The notes beneath the pieces were generated by a model. It was not told the DNA's origin, made no database searches, and worked only from the letters and a program-made list of their open reading frames with translations. This document shows, piece after piece, positions 6,813 to 16,496 of a stretch of 64,000 nucleotides of DNA. The DNA is from Marinobacter sp. SS21 (GTDB lineage Bacteria > Pseudomonadota > Gammaproteobacteria > Pseudomonadales > Oleiphilaceae), in assembly GCF_028369065.1 (NCBI RefSeq), contig NZ_JAQNDA010000010.1:1-64000 (forward strand). The letters are read 5' to 3'. How positions within the stretch are numbered: the stretch's first letter is position 1; the number at the start of each line of letters is the position of its first letter. Both the position numbers and the translations under genes were made by a program.

Positions 6813-8251
6813 GCCTCGGTCCCGCCTCCCAACACACCCACCGTGATGCCGTGCGGGAGTTCCACCCCCGGGCCCGGGCGGCGATTCACAACCCCCAGAT
6901 CCGCCGAAACTTCCGCAGGGCGATGGATGGGTTGATGAGCAAACGGCGGGCCGCCTTTGAGGGCTGGGATGTGGAGGCCCTGAGAACCCTCGGCGCCAAC
7001 GTTCGTCAACGCGCCCTTGCCCAGCTGCCGGAACTGCTGGTGCAGCTTGAGCAGCAGCTGATTGCCAATGGCATCCAGGTACACTGGGCCAACGACGCCG
7101 ACGAGGCCTGCCACATAGTGGGCAACATCTGCGCGGCACGCCACGTCCGACGGGTCATCAAGGGCAAATCCATGGTGTCCGAGGAGATGGAGCTGAACGA
7201 CTACCTGGCGGAGCATGGCATCGAGGCGTTGGAATCGGACCTGGGGGAGTACATCGTCCAGTTGGCCGAAGAAACGCCCTCCCACATCATCATGCCGGCC
7301 ATTCACAAGAACACCGGCGAAATCTCCGAACTGCTGCACCACAAGACCGGCACTGACCGCTCCGACGACGTGGAATACCTGACCGCCAGCGCCCGGGCCC
7401 AGTTGCGGGAAAAGTTCATGCTGGCGGATGTGGGTGTGTCGGGCGTAAATTTCGCGGTCGCCGAGACCGGCACCCTGTGTCTGGTGGAGAACGAAGGCAA
7501 TGGCCGCATGACCACCACGGTTCCGGCCTGCCACATCGCAGTGACCGGGATCGAGAAGGTGGTGGCCAGCATGGACGACGTCGCCGCCCTGCTTGCCCTG
7601 CTCACCCGCTCGGCCACCGGCCAGCACATCACCACCTACTTCAACCTGATCTCCGCTCCCCGCCAGCCAGATGAACTGGACGGCCCGGAGGAGGTGCACG
7701 TGGTGCTGGTGGACAACGGCCGCTCCACGATTTACCAGGACGACGAATTGCTGGATACCCTGCGTTGCATCCGCTGCGGCGCCTGCATGAACCATTGTCC
7801 GGTGTACACCCGGGTGGGCGGGCATGCCTACGGCACCACCTACCCCGGCCCGATTGGCAAGATCCTCATGCCCCATCTGCTGGGGCTGGACGAAACCCGA
7901 CACCTGCCCAGCGCCTCCAGCCTGTGCGGGGCCTGCGCCGAAGTCTGCCCGGTGCGCATTCCCATCCCGGACCTGCTGGTTCGGTTACGCCAGGAGTCGG
8001 TGGATGGCGACCATTTGCACCCTGGCCGGGTGCGCGGCCATGGCAGCAAGCGCAGCAAATCCGAAGCCCTGGCCTGGAAACTCTGGCGCTGGCTCCATAC
8101 CCGCCCGGCGATGTACCGCTGGGCCACGGGGATGGCGGTGCGGTTGCGCATTCTGCAGCCCCGCAAACTCGGGGCCTGGACCGATTACCGCACGGCACCC
8201 CGGCTGGCTCGCCGCAGTCTCCATGAACGAATGAGGGATGAACGGCCATGA
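6809..8251 (+). CDS. lutB: L-lactate oxidation iron-sulfur protein LutB
   Basis: 480 residues. An N-terminal LUD (DUF162-like) domain, with GVNFAVAETGTLCLVENEGNGRM near residue 210, precedes a ferredoxin-like region holding CIRCGACMNHCPVY and CGACAEVCPV (about 316-385), which binds two [4Fe-4S] clusters. This is the electron-transfer subunit of the LutABC lactate dehydrogenase. The ATG at 6809 lies in the ATGA overlap with lutA. The frame is open further upstream, but that part lies inside lutA and has no family similarity. The stop overlaps the lutC start in the same way at 8248-8251. Confidence 0.92.
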   Translation: MSLGPASQHTHRDAVREFHPRARAAIHNPQIRRNFRRAMDGLMSKRRAAFEGWDVEALRTLGANVRQRALAQLPELLVQLEQQLIANGIQVHWANDADEACHIVGNICAARHVRRVIKGKSMVSEEMELNDYLAEHGIEALESDLGEYIVQLAEETPSHIIMPAIHKNTGEISELLHHKTGTDRSDDVEYLTASARAQLREKFMLADVGVSGVNFAVAETGTLCLVENEGNGRMTTTVPACHIAVTGIEKVVASMDDVAALLALLTRSATGQHITTYFNLISAPRQPDELDGPEEVHVVLVDNGRSTIYQDDELLDTLRCIRCGACMNHCPVYTRVGGHAYGTTYPGPIGKILMPHLLGLDETRHLPSASSLCGACAEVCPVRIPIPDLLVRLRQESVDGDHLHPGRVRGHGSKRSKSEALAWKLWRWLHTRPAMYRWATGMAVRLRILQPRKLGAWTDYRTAPRLARRSLHERMRDERP

Positions 8252-8904
8252 GCGCTCGCGAACAGATTCTGCAGCGGCTCAAACACCGCCGCGGTCACAC
8301 CCTGGCGATGCCAGAGTGCGATTATTCCGTACTGGATCGGGGCAAGGCGTCGCAAGCGGAACGGCTGCAGCAGTTTGAACAGACCCTGGAGTCCGTACAC
8401 GGGGAGGTTCACCGGGTGCACCGCAACGACTGGCTGGAGCGCCTGGCCGAAGTGCTGCAGGCCCGCAGGGCACGCAACCTGCTGATTCCCGGGGTGCACC
8501 CGATTGGTCAGGCGGTTCGCGATGCCCGCCAGCCGGGCTTGCCGGAGTTGCTGTACTACGACCGCCCGGTGGAAAACTGGCAGCGGGAGCTGTTCACTGA
8601 GGTGGACGCCAGCCTGACCTCCACCCGCGGCGGCATTGCCGAAACCGGCTCGCTGATCCTCTGGCCCACCACCGACGAACCCCGGCTGATGAGCCTGGTG
8701 CCGCCGGTGCACATTGCCGTGCTAGAGGCCGCCGAACTCTACGGCACCTTTCTGGAAGCCCTTCGCGCCCAGGGCTGGGCCAAGGGCATGCCCACCAACG
8801 CCTTGCTCATTTCAGGGCCGTCCAAGACCGCGGACATCGAGCAGACCCTGGCCTACGGGGTCCATGGCCCCAAGGAACTGATCGTTCTGGTGCTGGAAGA
8901 TTAG
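8248..8904 (+). CDS. lutC: L-lactate oxidation protein LutC
   Basis: 218 residues, a stand-alone LUD (DUF162) domain. The diagnostic segment ASLTSTRGGIAETGSLILWPT (about residues 113-133) and the C-terminal GPSKTADIEQTLAYGVHGPKEL are both present. LutC is the third subunit needed for growth on L-lactate in bacteria using LutABC instead of LldD. It begins inside the lutB stop codon, completing a tightly coupled three-gene operon. It ends 20 bases before the convergent DUF3592 gene, leaving little room for a terminator. Confidence 0.92.
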   Translation: MSAREQILQRLKHRRGHTLAMPECDYSVLDRGKASQAERLQQFEQTLESVHGEVHRVHRNDWLERLAEVLQARRARNLLIPGVHPIGQAVRDARQPGLPELLYYDRPVENWQRELFTEVDASLTSTRGGIAETGSLILWPTTDEPRLMSLVPPVHIAVLEAAELYGTFLEALRAQGWAKGMPTNALLISGPSKTADIEQTLAYGVHGPKELIVLVLED

Positions 8905-8924
8905 AGAGCAAAAAGCGCGGGCGA

Positions 8925-9623
8925 TCAGCTGGCCAGCTGCGGCAGGAACGAGGTGTCTACCCAATACCGCTTCAGGTTGGTCTCATCCACCAGCACCGGC
9001 ACGGTGTCACCCTGGATATGATCGGTTGGATCAAACCACAGGTTGTCGCTGTGGAACACGTGAATTTCCGAAGTCTGCGGATGTTGCCATTGGCACACGA
9101 TGCGATAGGGGCTGCGGCCGTTGACCTTGAGCCCGGTGTTGCGCTCCACGCCCTGCAACGTCGCGTGAATCTGCACCCCTTTGTGCTTGAGATAGTCCCG
9201 GGAGCGCCGTTTCAATACGCCCGCCAGCACCATGCCACCGCCAACGGTTGCGAATACCAACCCCAGCACACCCACAATCACCGCCCCACCCCACAGCGAA
9301 AAGAAGCCATTGATGCGGGCCCCCTCCGGGTTTGAGGTCTCGTACAACACCGACACTCGCTCACCCCGGTTGTACGATGGCGGATTGGAGCCGGTGTTGG
9401 ATTTGAACTCCACCTGCCGGCCATCGTCATCCTGGAACACCACCACGGGGTAGTAGGAAACCGAATCGCTGGATCGGGACCGGACCAGTTCCACCACTTC
9501 CCCTTCGGCGGTGACGGCCTGCTCAAGAAATGACGCGGTGTTGCTGTAGAGAAAATAGGCACCCACCAGCATGCCGAGGCCAATGAGGGAGAAAACGTAT
9601 TTGATGATGTTTAGGGTTTTCAA
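8925..9623 (-). CDS. DUF3592 membrane protein
   Basis: 232 residues with two membrane helices (about 7-27 and 112-136) flanking and following a beta-rich domain containing SYYPVVVFQDDDGRQVEF, NRGERVSVLYETSNPEGARI and similar strands typical of DUF3592. The second half repeats a related fold. Molecular function is unknown. It starts with TTG behind AAGGA at eight bases. It is the last gene on the strand of the type VI effector island, 190 bases after the DUF6708-like gene. An immunity role against the VasX-like toxin is a guess from position and membrane location. Confidence 0.7.
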   Translation of the reverse strand: MKTLNIIKYVFSLIGLGMLVGAYFLYSNTASFLEQAVTAEGEVVELVRSRSSDSVSYYPVVVFQDDDGRQVEFKSNTGSNPPSYNRGERVSVLYETSNPEGARINGFFSLWGGAVIVGVLGLVFATVGGGMVLAGVLKRRSRDYLKHKGVQIHATLQGVERNTGLKVNGRSPYRIVCQWQHPQTSEIHVFHSDNLWFDPTDHIQGDTVPVLVDETNLKRYWVDTSFLPQLAS

Positions 9624-9813
9624 CGAGTCAGTCCTTTTCAGACGTTGAGGGTGAGCCGATAACCGAAAGTATGGCCAGGTTTGCGCCGCCCTGCTGAATC
9701 CTTGGCCTGGCTAACGGAAACCGCATCTTACGAAATTCGGTCTGCCTTCGCTAACGGACAGGGCGACCGGCGTCAGCGGCCAGGTCATCCTCTACCCGCC
9801 AGCATGGGCTGCT

Positions 9814-10806
9814 TCAATTTCTAGGCAGGTGGGCCCAGCGTTCTTTCTCGGCCTCGGCGTAGCCTTCCTCGATATCCGCCAATTGGGTGGTGGGGCCATC
9901 GGGCCGCATACGCTCCTGCACCACCTCCGGCCATTGATTGTGGGAGCGGCTTCGGCAAATCTTGTAGGTGACATCGGCAGTAAACCATACGGGATGAAAC
10001 GCGTAGGCCGACACCAATCCAAAAAACACATTGCCCGAAATTCCTTGGCCCTCGGCCTTTTCCTGTGCAAACTCGTCTTGCGCCTTCTTTAGTAGGCCGC
10101 GCATGGAAAATTGCGAGCGCTCCAGCTGCTTGGCAATGAAGTCCCCCTTCTCTGGAAGTTGATGACCAAGGTCGTCAAACCAGGGCCCCTCGTTCATGTA
10201 TGCCCGCAGGTATTCCCACAGGCTGACCAGGGTCTGAAGGCGCTTGCCGGAGGTGTGGCCGCCGATGTTCAGGGCGATTCGGTCTTCCGGGTGACCGAAG
10301 CGCTGCAAAATGATCTCCAGGTTGCCATGCACCATCGAGCCGGCGTATTGATTGACATTGCGATACTCGTAGGCCACCGCCTCGATGCCCTCCCAGGGAG
10401 TGTGGTAGAGCTTGCCGTTAAGGTCGTAATAGATCTCCCGAGTACGGCGGTTGAACACGATGGGTAGGGGAAAGGGGCGGTAGAGTTCCCAAATAAAAAA
10501 GACGGCAAAAAACGCTGCACCAAATGCCAGAACTTGCAAGGCAAGGATGGGCGATCCAGCGAATAGGTATACAGCTGCAGCCGCCGCACAGCCGGAGAAG
10601 AAAAACGCGCCCGCTCCCGAGGGAAGCCCCTTGGTCTCCGCAGTGGCTGTCTTCAGCGTGAGGTAATCCTCGGTGTGGAGTTCGACACTGCCGGGCTGGG
10701 ATGGTCGATAACCGCTGGGCTGGTCGCCCTTGAGCAACTGCCGGGGGAACTGCCCCGCCAGTTTTTCCCCCACCGCGTCGAACAATTGCTTGGCACTCTT
10801 GATCAT
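9814..10806 (-). CDS. DUF6708-like membrane protein of the type VI effector island
   Basis: 330 residues. Two adjacent membrane helices lie at about 63-105. They are followed by FNRRTREIYYDLNGKLYHTPWEGIEAVAYEY, a pattern I associate with DUF6708 proteins found beside type VI effectors. The ATG overlaps the stop of the VasX-like effector gene (10803-10806), so the two are translationally coupled. Inner-membrane location and coupling to a presumed pore-forming toxin make an immunity protein the simplest guess, but an accessory effector role is equally possible. Family assignment is moderate. Confidence 0.55.
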   Translation of the reverse strand: MIKSAKQLFDAVGEKLAGQFPRQLLKGDQPSGYRPSQPGSVELHTEDYLTLKTATAETKGLPSGAGAFFFSGCAAAAAVYLFAGSPILALQVLAFGAAFFAVFFIWELYRPFPLPIVFNRRTREIYYDLNGKLYHTPWEGIEAVAYEYRNVNQYAGSMVHGNLEIILQRFGHPEDRIALNIGGHTSGKRLQTLVSLWEYLRAYMNEGPWFDDLGHQLPEKGDFIAKQLERSQFSMRGLLKKAQDEFAQEKAEGQGISGNVFFGLVSAYAFHPVWFTADVTYKICRSRSHNQWPEVVQERMRPDGPTTQLADIEEGYAEAEKERWAHLPRN

Positions 10807-13457
10807 GACAGGTTCACCTTCACGGGTGGCAGCTCCAGGCCGGGCTGGGGCTGGTAGGTCAGCTCGCCTTCGATGCTCTCCGGTTTATCGCTGTTGTGGT
10901 AGACCCGGCGGTAGACGGCGGTGCCCACGGGCGGCTCGATGCGGGTGCCCTGGTGGCGGTCGAAGTCGCTGCCGGTCCAGACCACCGGAAAATTCTCGAA
11001 CTCGCTGTCCTGCATACTCTGCCTGTCCTCCTCGGTGAACCAGCGCCGGAACTCGTCCTCGGCCCAGGCCAGGGAACTGAAGCTGCGGACGCGTTTCCGC
11101 TCGTGGCCTTCGAAGTGGATCATACTACGGGTCAACCCCGGCTGGCCCGGCAACTCCAACAACAGCAGGCATTCCTGGACATGGTCCCCGGTGCGCGGGT
11201 TCAGGCTGGGGTAACGTTCCAAAGTCAGTTTCACTGGGAACACCACCTGATAGAGCCGCTCCATCTCGGTGCGGTACTCCCCGGCCCAGTCTGCTGGTTG
11301 GATGCCGAAGCGGGTCTTGGCAAGCCAGCGTTCCAGGGGCGTGTTCTGGATATAGAAGCGGGTCACCAACCCACCGATCAGTGTGGCGGTCAGGCCAATG
11401 GACAGGGCGGTCACCCAGCCTCCCAGCCGGGACAGGCCGCGCACGGCGGAGGCGGCTTTCAGCCCCAGGGCCACGGCGCGGGCCTCACGGTAGGCGCGGA
11501 AGGCCTGTACCCCCAGAGCCAGTTGCCCTGCCGACACCCCCGCCAGCCCCACCTCCAGGGCAGCGGTATCGTAGTCGCCGCTGCGCCAGGATTCGAAGGC
11601 CTGGAGTCCGAAGACGATAATATCGAAGGCGGCAGTTATCGACGCGAAGAGCGCTGAAAGTGCCCCAATGCCATGGCTATAGGCGGCTGGATTGTCCGCT
11701 TTCGACAAGCCCTCCCTCCAATTAAGTTCCGCCAGTTTGTGTTGGACCGAAGTATACGCGGTGGCGACGGCAGCCATTGCTTCTCCAAACTTCGCTCCCG
11801 ACTCAACATTACCTTCTTTATAAAGCTCGCTGCCCATCAGCACTAGGTTTATCCCCGTCACCAACACCAACAACGACCGCACCGGCGCCTTCTCCAACGC
11901 CCCGTCCCGCCAGGTGTAGGGATTGTCGCGGGTAAAATGGGCCGCATTGGCAGGCTGGAGCCGTAGCAACGACAGACGTTGCACCGGGGCGTCGGTGGCC
12001 GGGGTGTAGCGGGCGGGCTTGCCGTTGGCAGCCTCACTGAGCCACTGGTTGGCCTGCACGCGGTCGACGTCTTCCACCGCCAGTTGCTGGCCGGAGCGGG
12101 CCAGGGCCGCAAGCAGGAAACCGCTGCCCAGGGCCGATATCTGGGCGGGCACCCGTTGCAGCTCCGCCGCAGCCACCGGACTCAGGGCGGTGAACAGGGC
12201 CTCGTGGGCTGGTACCGGGGCGTGGAAGCTAAGCCGGTGGAGGCGGGCGTTAATGGCAGTGGCGAAGGCGGCGGTGGCCTGGGGCAGGCCTTCCAGGGCT
12301 TCTGCGGTGAGGTCTGTGATTTCGACGAGCTTCTTGAGATCCCCCAGCGCCACGACTTCCCTCAGCCCCAGCAGGGCATGCCACAGCCACAGGGCGCGGC
12401 TGGTATCGAGTTCCATCATGCGTCCGATGGCCGCCGCGCCCCGGCTCATGTAGGATGGCCCCAGCAGGCTGATGCTGAACTTTTCCGCCAAGATGGTGCG
12501 ATGGTCTTCCCGGGCCAGGTCCAGGCTTTCGCAGGCGCTGGCCAGGGTGCCGGGGGCGTCGTCGCAGTCCAGGGTGCCCATCCACTCGATCCAGGCGTCC
12601 AGCAGGCCGATGATCACGGTCTCGAACTGTTCCTGGGAGGTGTCGGACTCCCGCCACGCCTGTTGCAACCGCCCCTGGTCGGTGAGTTCGACGAGTTTCT
12701 GGTTGAGTTGCTGGTCGCCGTTGGACAGCTCGCGGATGATGCCGGCAAGGCCCCACTCGCCGCCAAATCGGGATCGCAACAGCTCCTGGTTGTCGTGGGT
12801 CAGGCGGACCAGCGCGGCCAGGTCTTCGGTGATGCCCCAGGGGTCGTCCACCAGCGCCACGGACCGCTGCTCCAGCCGCTGGGTCTGGCGGGCCAGGTTG
12901 GGCCAATGGGGCACCACCGGGGTCAGGCCTGACCAGTCAAAATCCGGTGCGGCGATCACTTCCGGCAAACCGTTGAATACCGACTCATCAAGCACCTGAC
13001 TATGAGGAGCCGCCCCCGGGATGACCTTGCGCATGTGCCGGGGGCGCTGCCCGGCATCGTTGGCCAGGGTCTCGAAGTGGCGATCGGACCAGCGGTTGGG
13101 GGTCCAGGCCAGGTACACCGGGTCCCCCGCCGGCACTTGCAGGTAGGCAAGCCGGCGGGCGTCGATGACTGGCCCGCCCCGGTCGGTCTCGCCGAGCAAC
13201 CCGTTGCTGACCTGGAACTCGGCCAGACGGCCCTCCAAGTCGATCCAGACATAGAGCCAGCCATCCCTCAACAGCCGGGGCACGTAGTGCATGTTCCGCT
13301 CGCGCAGGTTAGTGTAGCGCTCGAGCACCGGGAACCGACCCGGTAATCGCGGCAGTTCAAGACTTTCAAGCAGCGGCCCTTCGTACGCCAACGGGGCGAT
13401 GGCGTAGCGCAGGGGCAGCAGAGCGGTCATCAGTGGGCAGGTGGCGCAGCCGGTCAT
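10803..13457 (-). CDS. VasX-like type VI secretion membrane effector
   Basis: 884 residues. The N-terminus (LLPLRYAIAPL, then YVPRLLRDGWLYVWID at about 58-72) matches the N-terminal domain of VasX and BTH_I2691-type effectors, which carry a MIX-like delivery marker. Several hydrophobic helices lie in the C-terminal half, between about 510 and 720 (for example SLLVLVTGINLVLMGSELY and ALSIGLTATLIGGLVTRFY), as in colicin-like pore formers. VasX-type toxins are exported on VgrG and depolarise target membranes. The gene sits between its presumed DUF4123 adaptor (4-base overlap) and the DUF6708-like gene (4-base overlap). No nuclease or lipase motif was seen. Confidence 0.75.
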   Translation of the reverse strand: MTGCATCPLMTALLPLRYAIAPLAYEGPLLESLELPRLPGRFPVLERYTNLRERNMHYVPRLLRDGWLYVWIDLEGRLAEFQVSNGLLGETDRGGPVIDARRLAYLQVPAGDPVYLAWTPNRWSDRHFETLANDAGQRPRHMRKVIPGAAPHSQVLDESVFNGLPEVIAAPDFDWSGLTPVVPHWPNLARQTQRLEQRSVALVDDPWGITEDLAALVRLTHDNQELLRSRFGGEWGLAGIIRELSNGDQQLNQKLVELTDQGRLQQAWRESDTSQEQFETVIIGLLDAWIEWMGTLDCDDAPGTLASACESLDLAREDHRTILAEKFSISLLGPSYMSRGAAAIGRMMELDTSRALWLWHALLGLREVVALGDLKKLVEITDLTAEALEGLPQATAAFATAINARLHRLSFHAPVPAHEALFTALSPVAAAELQRVPAQISALGSGFLLAALARSGQQLAVEDVDRVQANQWLSEAANGKPARYTPATDAPVQRLSLLRLQPANAAHFTRDNPYTWRDGALEKAPVRSLLVLVTGINLVLMGSELYKEGNVESGAKFGEAMAAVATAYTSVQHKLAELNWREGLSKADNPAAYSHGIGALSALFASITAAFDIIVFGLQAFESWRSGDYDTAALEVGLAGVSAGQLALGVQAFRAYREARAVALGLKAASAVRGLSRLGGWVTALSIGLTATLIGGLVTRFYIQNTPLERWLAKTRFGIQPADWAGEYRTEMERLYQVVFPVKLTLERYPSLNPRTGDHVQECLLLLELPGQPGLTRSMIHFEGHERKRVRSFSSLAWAEDEFRRWFTEEDRQSMQDSEFENFPVVWTGSDFDRHQGTRIEPPVGTAVYRRVYHNSDKPESIEGELTYQPQPGLELPPVKVNLS

Positions 13458-14080
13458 AACACCTCCGTGTGTTGGTCGTTCGTGATCTGCTCCTGGGTAT
13501 CGGACAGGGCTTGGACCAGCGCTTCGCTAAAGCGGAAGCAGGGCTGGATAGCCGCCGTGCCGTCAAAGCCTGCAACACCCTGGCAGTCCAGGCGTGCCAC
13601 CGTGAGCTGGTGATGCCGGACCTCCGCCTGGCCCGCACCATAGGACAGGCCGGTCACCCGGCTCCAGAAAGCGGTTGGCAACAGCGTTTCGGCGTTTACC
13701 AGGCGCGCCACCACGTTGGCGTCCGCCAGCCTTAGCCAGACCACACGGCCATCCGCCAGCCGCACCTGCACCCGGGCCCGGAAATACCCGGCAAATTCCT
13801 CCAGCATCATCCCGGTATGGAACACCACAGCCCGTGCCAGGGCCGGGTGACGTTGGTACCAGTGGCCCGTCAGCTCCGGGTTGTCGTCCAGGGAAAGTAA
13901 CAGAGGTCCCAACGGCGCCAGGGCGTCGTGAACACCATCGGCCAGTACCTGCACAGGCGGGTCGCTGATACCCAGATCATAGAGCCCGCGTATCCCCGCA
14001 GGGAGGCTGGCACCATCTATGGCCAGGTAACGGTGTTCGCCCGGAGCCAGCGGTGCCCCCGTAGCCCATTCCTGACTCAT
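13454..14080 (-). CDS. DUF4123 type VI effector adaptor
   Basis: 208 residues of the DUF4123 family. Visible features are an N-terminal [32 protein letters not shown], and a central [20 protein letters not shown] region. DUF4123 proteins act as chaperones that load a specific effector onto its VgrG spike (known from Vibrio VasW/Tap-1 and Pseudomonas homologues). Gene order vgrG-DUF4123-effector, with 4-base overlaps on both sides (14077-14080 and 13454-13457), strongly supports this role for the VasX-like protein. Confidence 0.85.
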   Translation of the reverse strand: MSQEWATGAPLAPGEHRYLAIDGASLPAGIRGLYDLGISDPPVQVLADGVHDALAPLGPLLLSLDDNPELTGHWYQRHPALARAVVFHTGMMLEEFAGYFRARVQVRLADGRVVWLRLADANVVARLVNAETLLPTAFWSRVTGLSYGAGQAEVRHHQLTVARLDCQGVAGFDGTAAIQPCFRFSEALVQALSDTQEQITNDQHTEVL

Positions 14081-16266
14081 ATTGTGGCCTCCCCTTCACC
14101 GCCAAGGGCCGAACAGATCTCCGCGAAGGTGTCCTGGTCCCTGGCGGCCTTACGGAAATTGGCGGCCTGTTTGGCAATCGCGCCGGAGGGTGTTTGCAAC
14201 GGTGCCAGCGCAGCATCCGGCCTGGCATTGTCGCGCACTCCGGCTGTCGCCAACGGCGACGACGCATTGTCCGGCTGTACCTGGTCGACAAGCACGCCCG
14301 GTTGCTTGGGTACCTGTGCCGAAACCCCCGTCCCACTCCCCGGCGATCCTCCCGAGTTCATTTTCACCATCGGCCCGGACACGGTGACGCCGCTGGGATC
14401 AACTTTGACGAAGCTGCCGCCGGCTTTGAGAGTAACTTCAGCCCCAGCCTCGATAACGACTTTCATGCCGGCCTTATGGTGGATTTCGTTGCCGGCCTCG
14501 ATGAGCTGGGCCTGGCCTTGTCGGCTGTGGTGGCTACCGTTGACGGTGAGGCTGTAGTCGCCGCCAATCTTGGTGCGCTGTTCGCCGTCCACGGTGAGGT
14601 GGTCGTTGGCTTTGATATGGCCGATGCGGTCGTTCGCCACGGTCAGGTGGCTGTCGTGCTTGATGACCTCGGTGCGGTCATGCTCGGTGAGCAGATCCAG
14701 GTCCTTCTGGGCGTGGAGGTAGATCTGTTCCTGCTCAGCTTCGTCCTCGAAGCGCAGTTCGTTGCTACCCTCGCCCTTGTGACTCTGGGTTTTCAGCACC
14801 GTTCTTGTCTTGTGCTCCGGCAGTGCATAGGGCGGCGTGTTGGTGGCGTGGTAGGTACGGCCGGTGATGATGGGCTGATCCGGGTCGCCGTCGAGGAAGC
14901 TGACGATGACCTCATGGCCGATACGGGGCAGCGCCATGAAGCCGTACTGGCCGCCGGCCCAACCCTGGCTGACTCTGAGCCAGGCGCTGCTGTGCTCGTC
15001 ATTGATTGAGTAGCGGTCCCAGGGGAAACGCACTTTCACGCGACCGTGCTCGTCACAGTGGATCTCCTCGCCAGCCGGGCCGGTGACGATGGCGATCTGC
15101 GGGCCGTCCATCAGCGGGCGGTTGGTCACCTGTGGTCGCCAGCGCCTATCCGCCGGGATGGCCTCGAAGCTGTTGTGGTAGGTGGTGGGATCGCTACCGC
15201 CCTCCTCTTCCAGGGCCTGGGGCTGCTTGCCAGTATGGACGATGCCGGTCAGCAGCCAGTCCCGGTTGAGGTCGACTTGGCCGTGGCCGGTCAGGGGCAG
15301 CTTGGCGCCTGCGGCAAGGTCGGGACGGTTGCTGCTGCCACGGGCAACGCTGGCGTCACTGCGCAGGGCGTCCAGTCTGGCCTGGCTAAAGGCGCTGCCG
15401 CTGGCATCGCTCTTGAAGCGGCCGGGGTAGTCGTAATACTGATAGTCGTCGCGCTGGTGATCGATGCCGGCCGCCGCCTGCTCGTGCATCAGGGCGTAAG
15501 CGGGATTGCGGAAAGTGTAGTCCTTCATCGCCACCGAGGCGGCGCGAACCCGTTCGCGGTAGCTGAACCTGAACACCGCCGGCTGACGGCTGCTGCCACC
15601 GGCGCTGGCGTTGTAGCTAGCCTCCGGCAAGGTGACGGTGTCGCCGTGGTGATCGGCGATCACCAGCGGTTGGTTGTCCTGCGTTCCATCGAAGCGAAAG
15701 TGCCAGCCCTCTTCCGCCGCCAACCGCTGCAGGAAGTCGAGGTCGCTCTCCCAGTGCTGAACGCAGTACTCCCGTTCCTGCGGGGCGCGCTTGAGGTCGA
15801 ACACCGTGTCGGCGATGCCGCGCTCGTCCAGCAGCGTCTTGAGGATGCTGTCCGGGGTCTGGGCCTGGAAGATACGGCTGTTGTGCATCAGCCCCAGCCG
15901 CCACAACGGCGGCTTCACCACCAGCTGGTAGCGGGTGCGGCGGTGGCCGCTGTCGCCGCGGGCGAATTCGGAGACCACGCCGGTGAAGCGGCGCAGCAGC
16001 TGGCCATCCTGCCAGACGGCCAGTTCCACGGATTGTTCGAGGATCTGGTCCAGGGAGGGGGACAGACTTGAAGTGTGTCCCCCGGACGCGCTTGAGCTGG
16101 CACCGATACCGGGATCGCTGCTGGCCAGTTCCAGGGTGCCATGGAACAGCTCAGAGAGAGCTTCAGAGAATTCGAACGCGACCACCACAAACAGGTCGGC
16201 GGGGAGGCTGCCTACACGGGCAGTAAACTGCAGGCCCTTCGCAGTCGGGAGATTGGCCTCGGGCAT
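14077..16266 (-). CDS. vgrG: Type VI secretion spike protein VgrG
   Basis: 729 residues. A gp27-like hub spans about 10-400 ([47 protein letters not shown]). A gp5-like OB region follows ([52 protein letters not shown] split around residue 430). Then comes a beta-helix needle and an Ala/Pro/Gln-rich tail of about 100 residues. The tail probably engages the DUF4123 adaptor or effector. No other type VI structural genes are in the window, so this is an orphan vgrG island. Oddly, a perfect-armed palindrome is embedded in codons 62-70 (16057-16083), adding a Gly/Ser-rich stretch where most VgrGs have a short loop. Confidence 0.93.
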   Translation of the reverse strand: MPEANLPTAKGLQFTARVGSLPADLFVVVAFEFSEALSELFHGTLELASSDPGIGASSSASGGHTSSLSPSLDQILEQSVELAVWQDGQLLRRFTGVVSEFARGDSGHRRTRYQLVVKPPLWRLGLMHNSRIFQAQTPDSILKTLLDERGIADTVFDLKRAPQEREYCVQHWESDLDFLQRLAAEEGWHFRFDGTQDNQPLVIADHHGDTVTLPEASYNASAGGSSRQPAVFRFSYRERVRAASVAMKDYTFRNPAYALMHEQAAAGIDHQRDDYQYYDYPGRFKSDASGSAFSQARLDALRSDASVARGSSNRPDLAAGAKLPLTGHGQVDLNRDWLLTGIVHTGKQPQALEEEGGSDPTTYHNSFEAIPADRRWRPQVTNRPLMDGPQIAIVTGPAGEEIHCDEHGRVKVRFPWDRYSINDEHSSAWLRVSQGWAGGQYGFMALPRIGHEVIVSFLDGDPDQPIITGRTYHATNTPPYALPEHKTRTVLKTQSHKGEGSNELRFEDEAEQEQIYLHAQKDLDLLTEHDRTEVIKHDSHLTVANDRIGHIKANDHLTVDGEQRTKIGGDYSLTVNGSHHSRQGQAQLIEAGNEIHHKAGMKVVIEAGAEVTLKAGGSFVKVDPSGVTVSGPMVKMNSGGSPGSGTGVSAQVPKQPGVLVDQVQPDNASSPLATAGVRDNARPDAALAPLQTPSGAIAKQAANFRKAARDQDTFAEICSALGGEGEATI
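16057..16083. repeat. REP-like palindrome inside vgrG
   Basis: GGGGGACA, G, ACTT, G, AAGT, G, TGTCCCCC reads as a 27-base palindrome with one G-G mismatch. The GGGGACA...TGTCCCC arms match the intergenic hairpins at 24161-24227 and, more loosely, 16315-16337. It keeps the vgrG frame and encodes Gly-Gly-His-Thr-Ser-Ser-Leu-Ser-Pro. Confidence 0.65.
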
Positions 16267-16314
16267 GTCTTCAATCCTTGAAGTACGTCGTCCAATTAAT
16301 CACCCAGGGTCCCG

Positions 16315-16337
16315 GGGACTAATTCCGGATTTGTCCC
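16315..16337. repeat. Degenerate REP-like hairpin upstream of vgrG
   Basis: GGGAC (16315-16319) and GTCCC (16333-16337) flank AATTCCGGATTT, itself nearly palindromic. Another GGGAC follows at 16345. It lies in the 230-base gap between alkB and vgrG, within 70 bases of the vgrG start, and resembles a decayed copy of the GGGACA/TGTCCC family. Confidence 0.45.
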
Positions 16338-16496
16338 TATGACTGGGACTGAATTGCTCATCCTGAGCAAGCCCCGATTATAACGGCCGTGGAAATGATT
16401 GAAACCCACCCCACCGGAACCCGATAACAGTTTGGAACGAAACATCAAGGAGCAAGCCCCCCGGGAAGAGACTCTCACCAGGGGCCACAAATCGGA

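Noticed and set aside
6704-7903. Minus-strand open frame opposite lutA/lutB
   Set aside because: Gly/His/Val-rich shadow of lutB with no domain.
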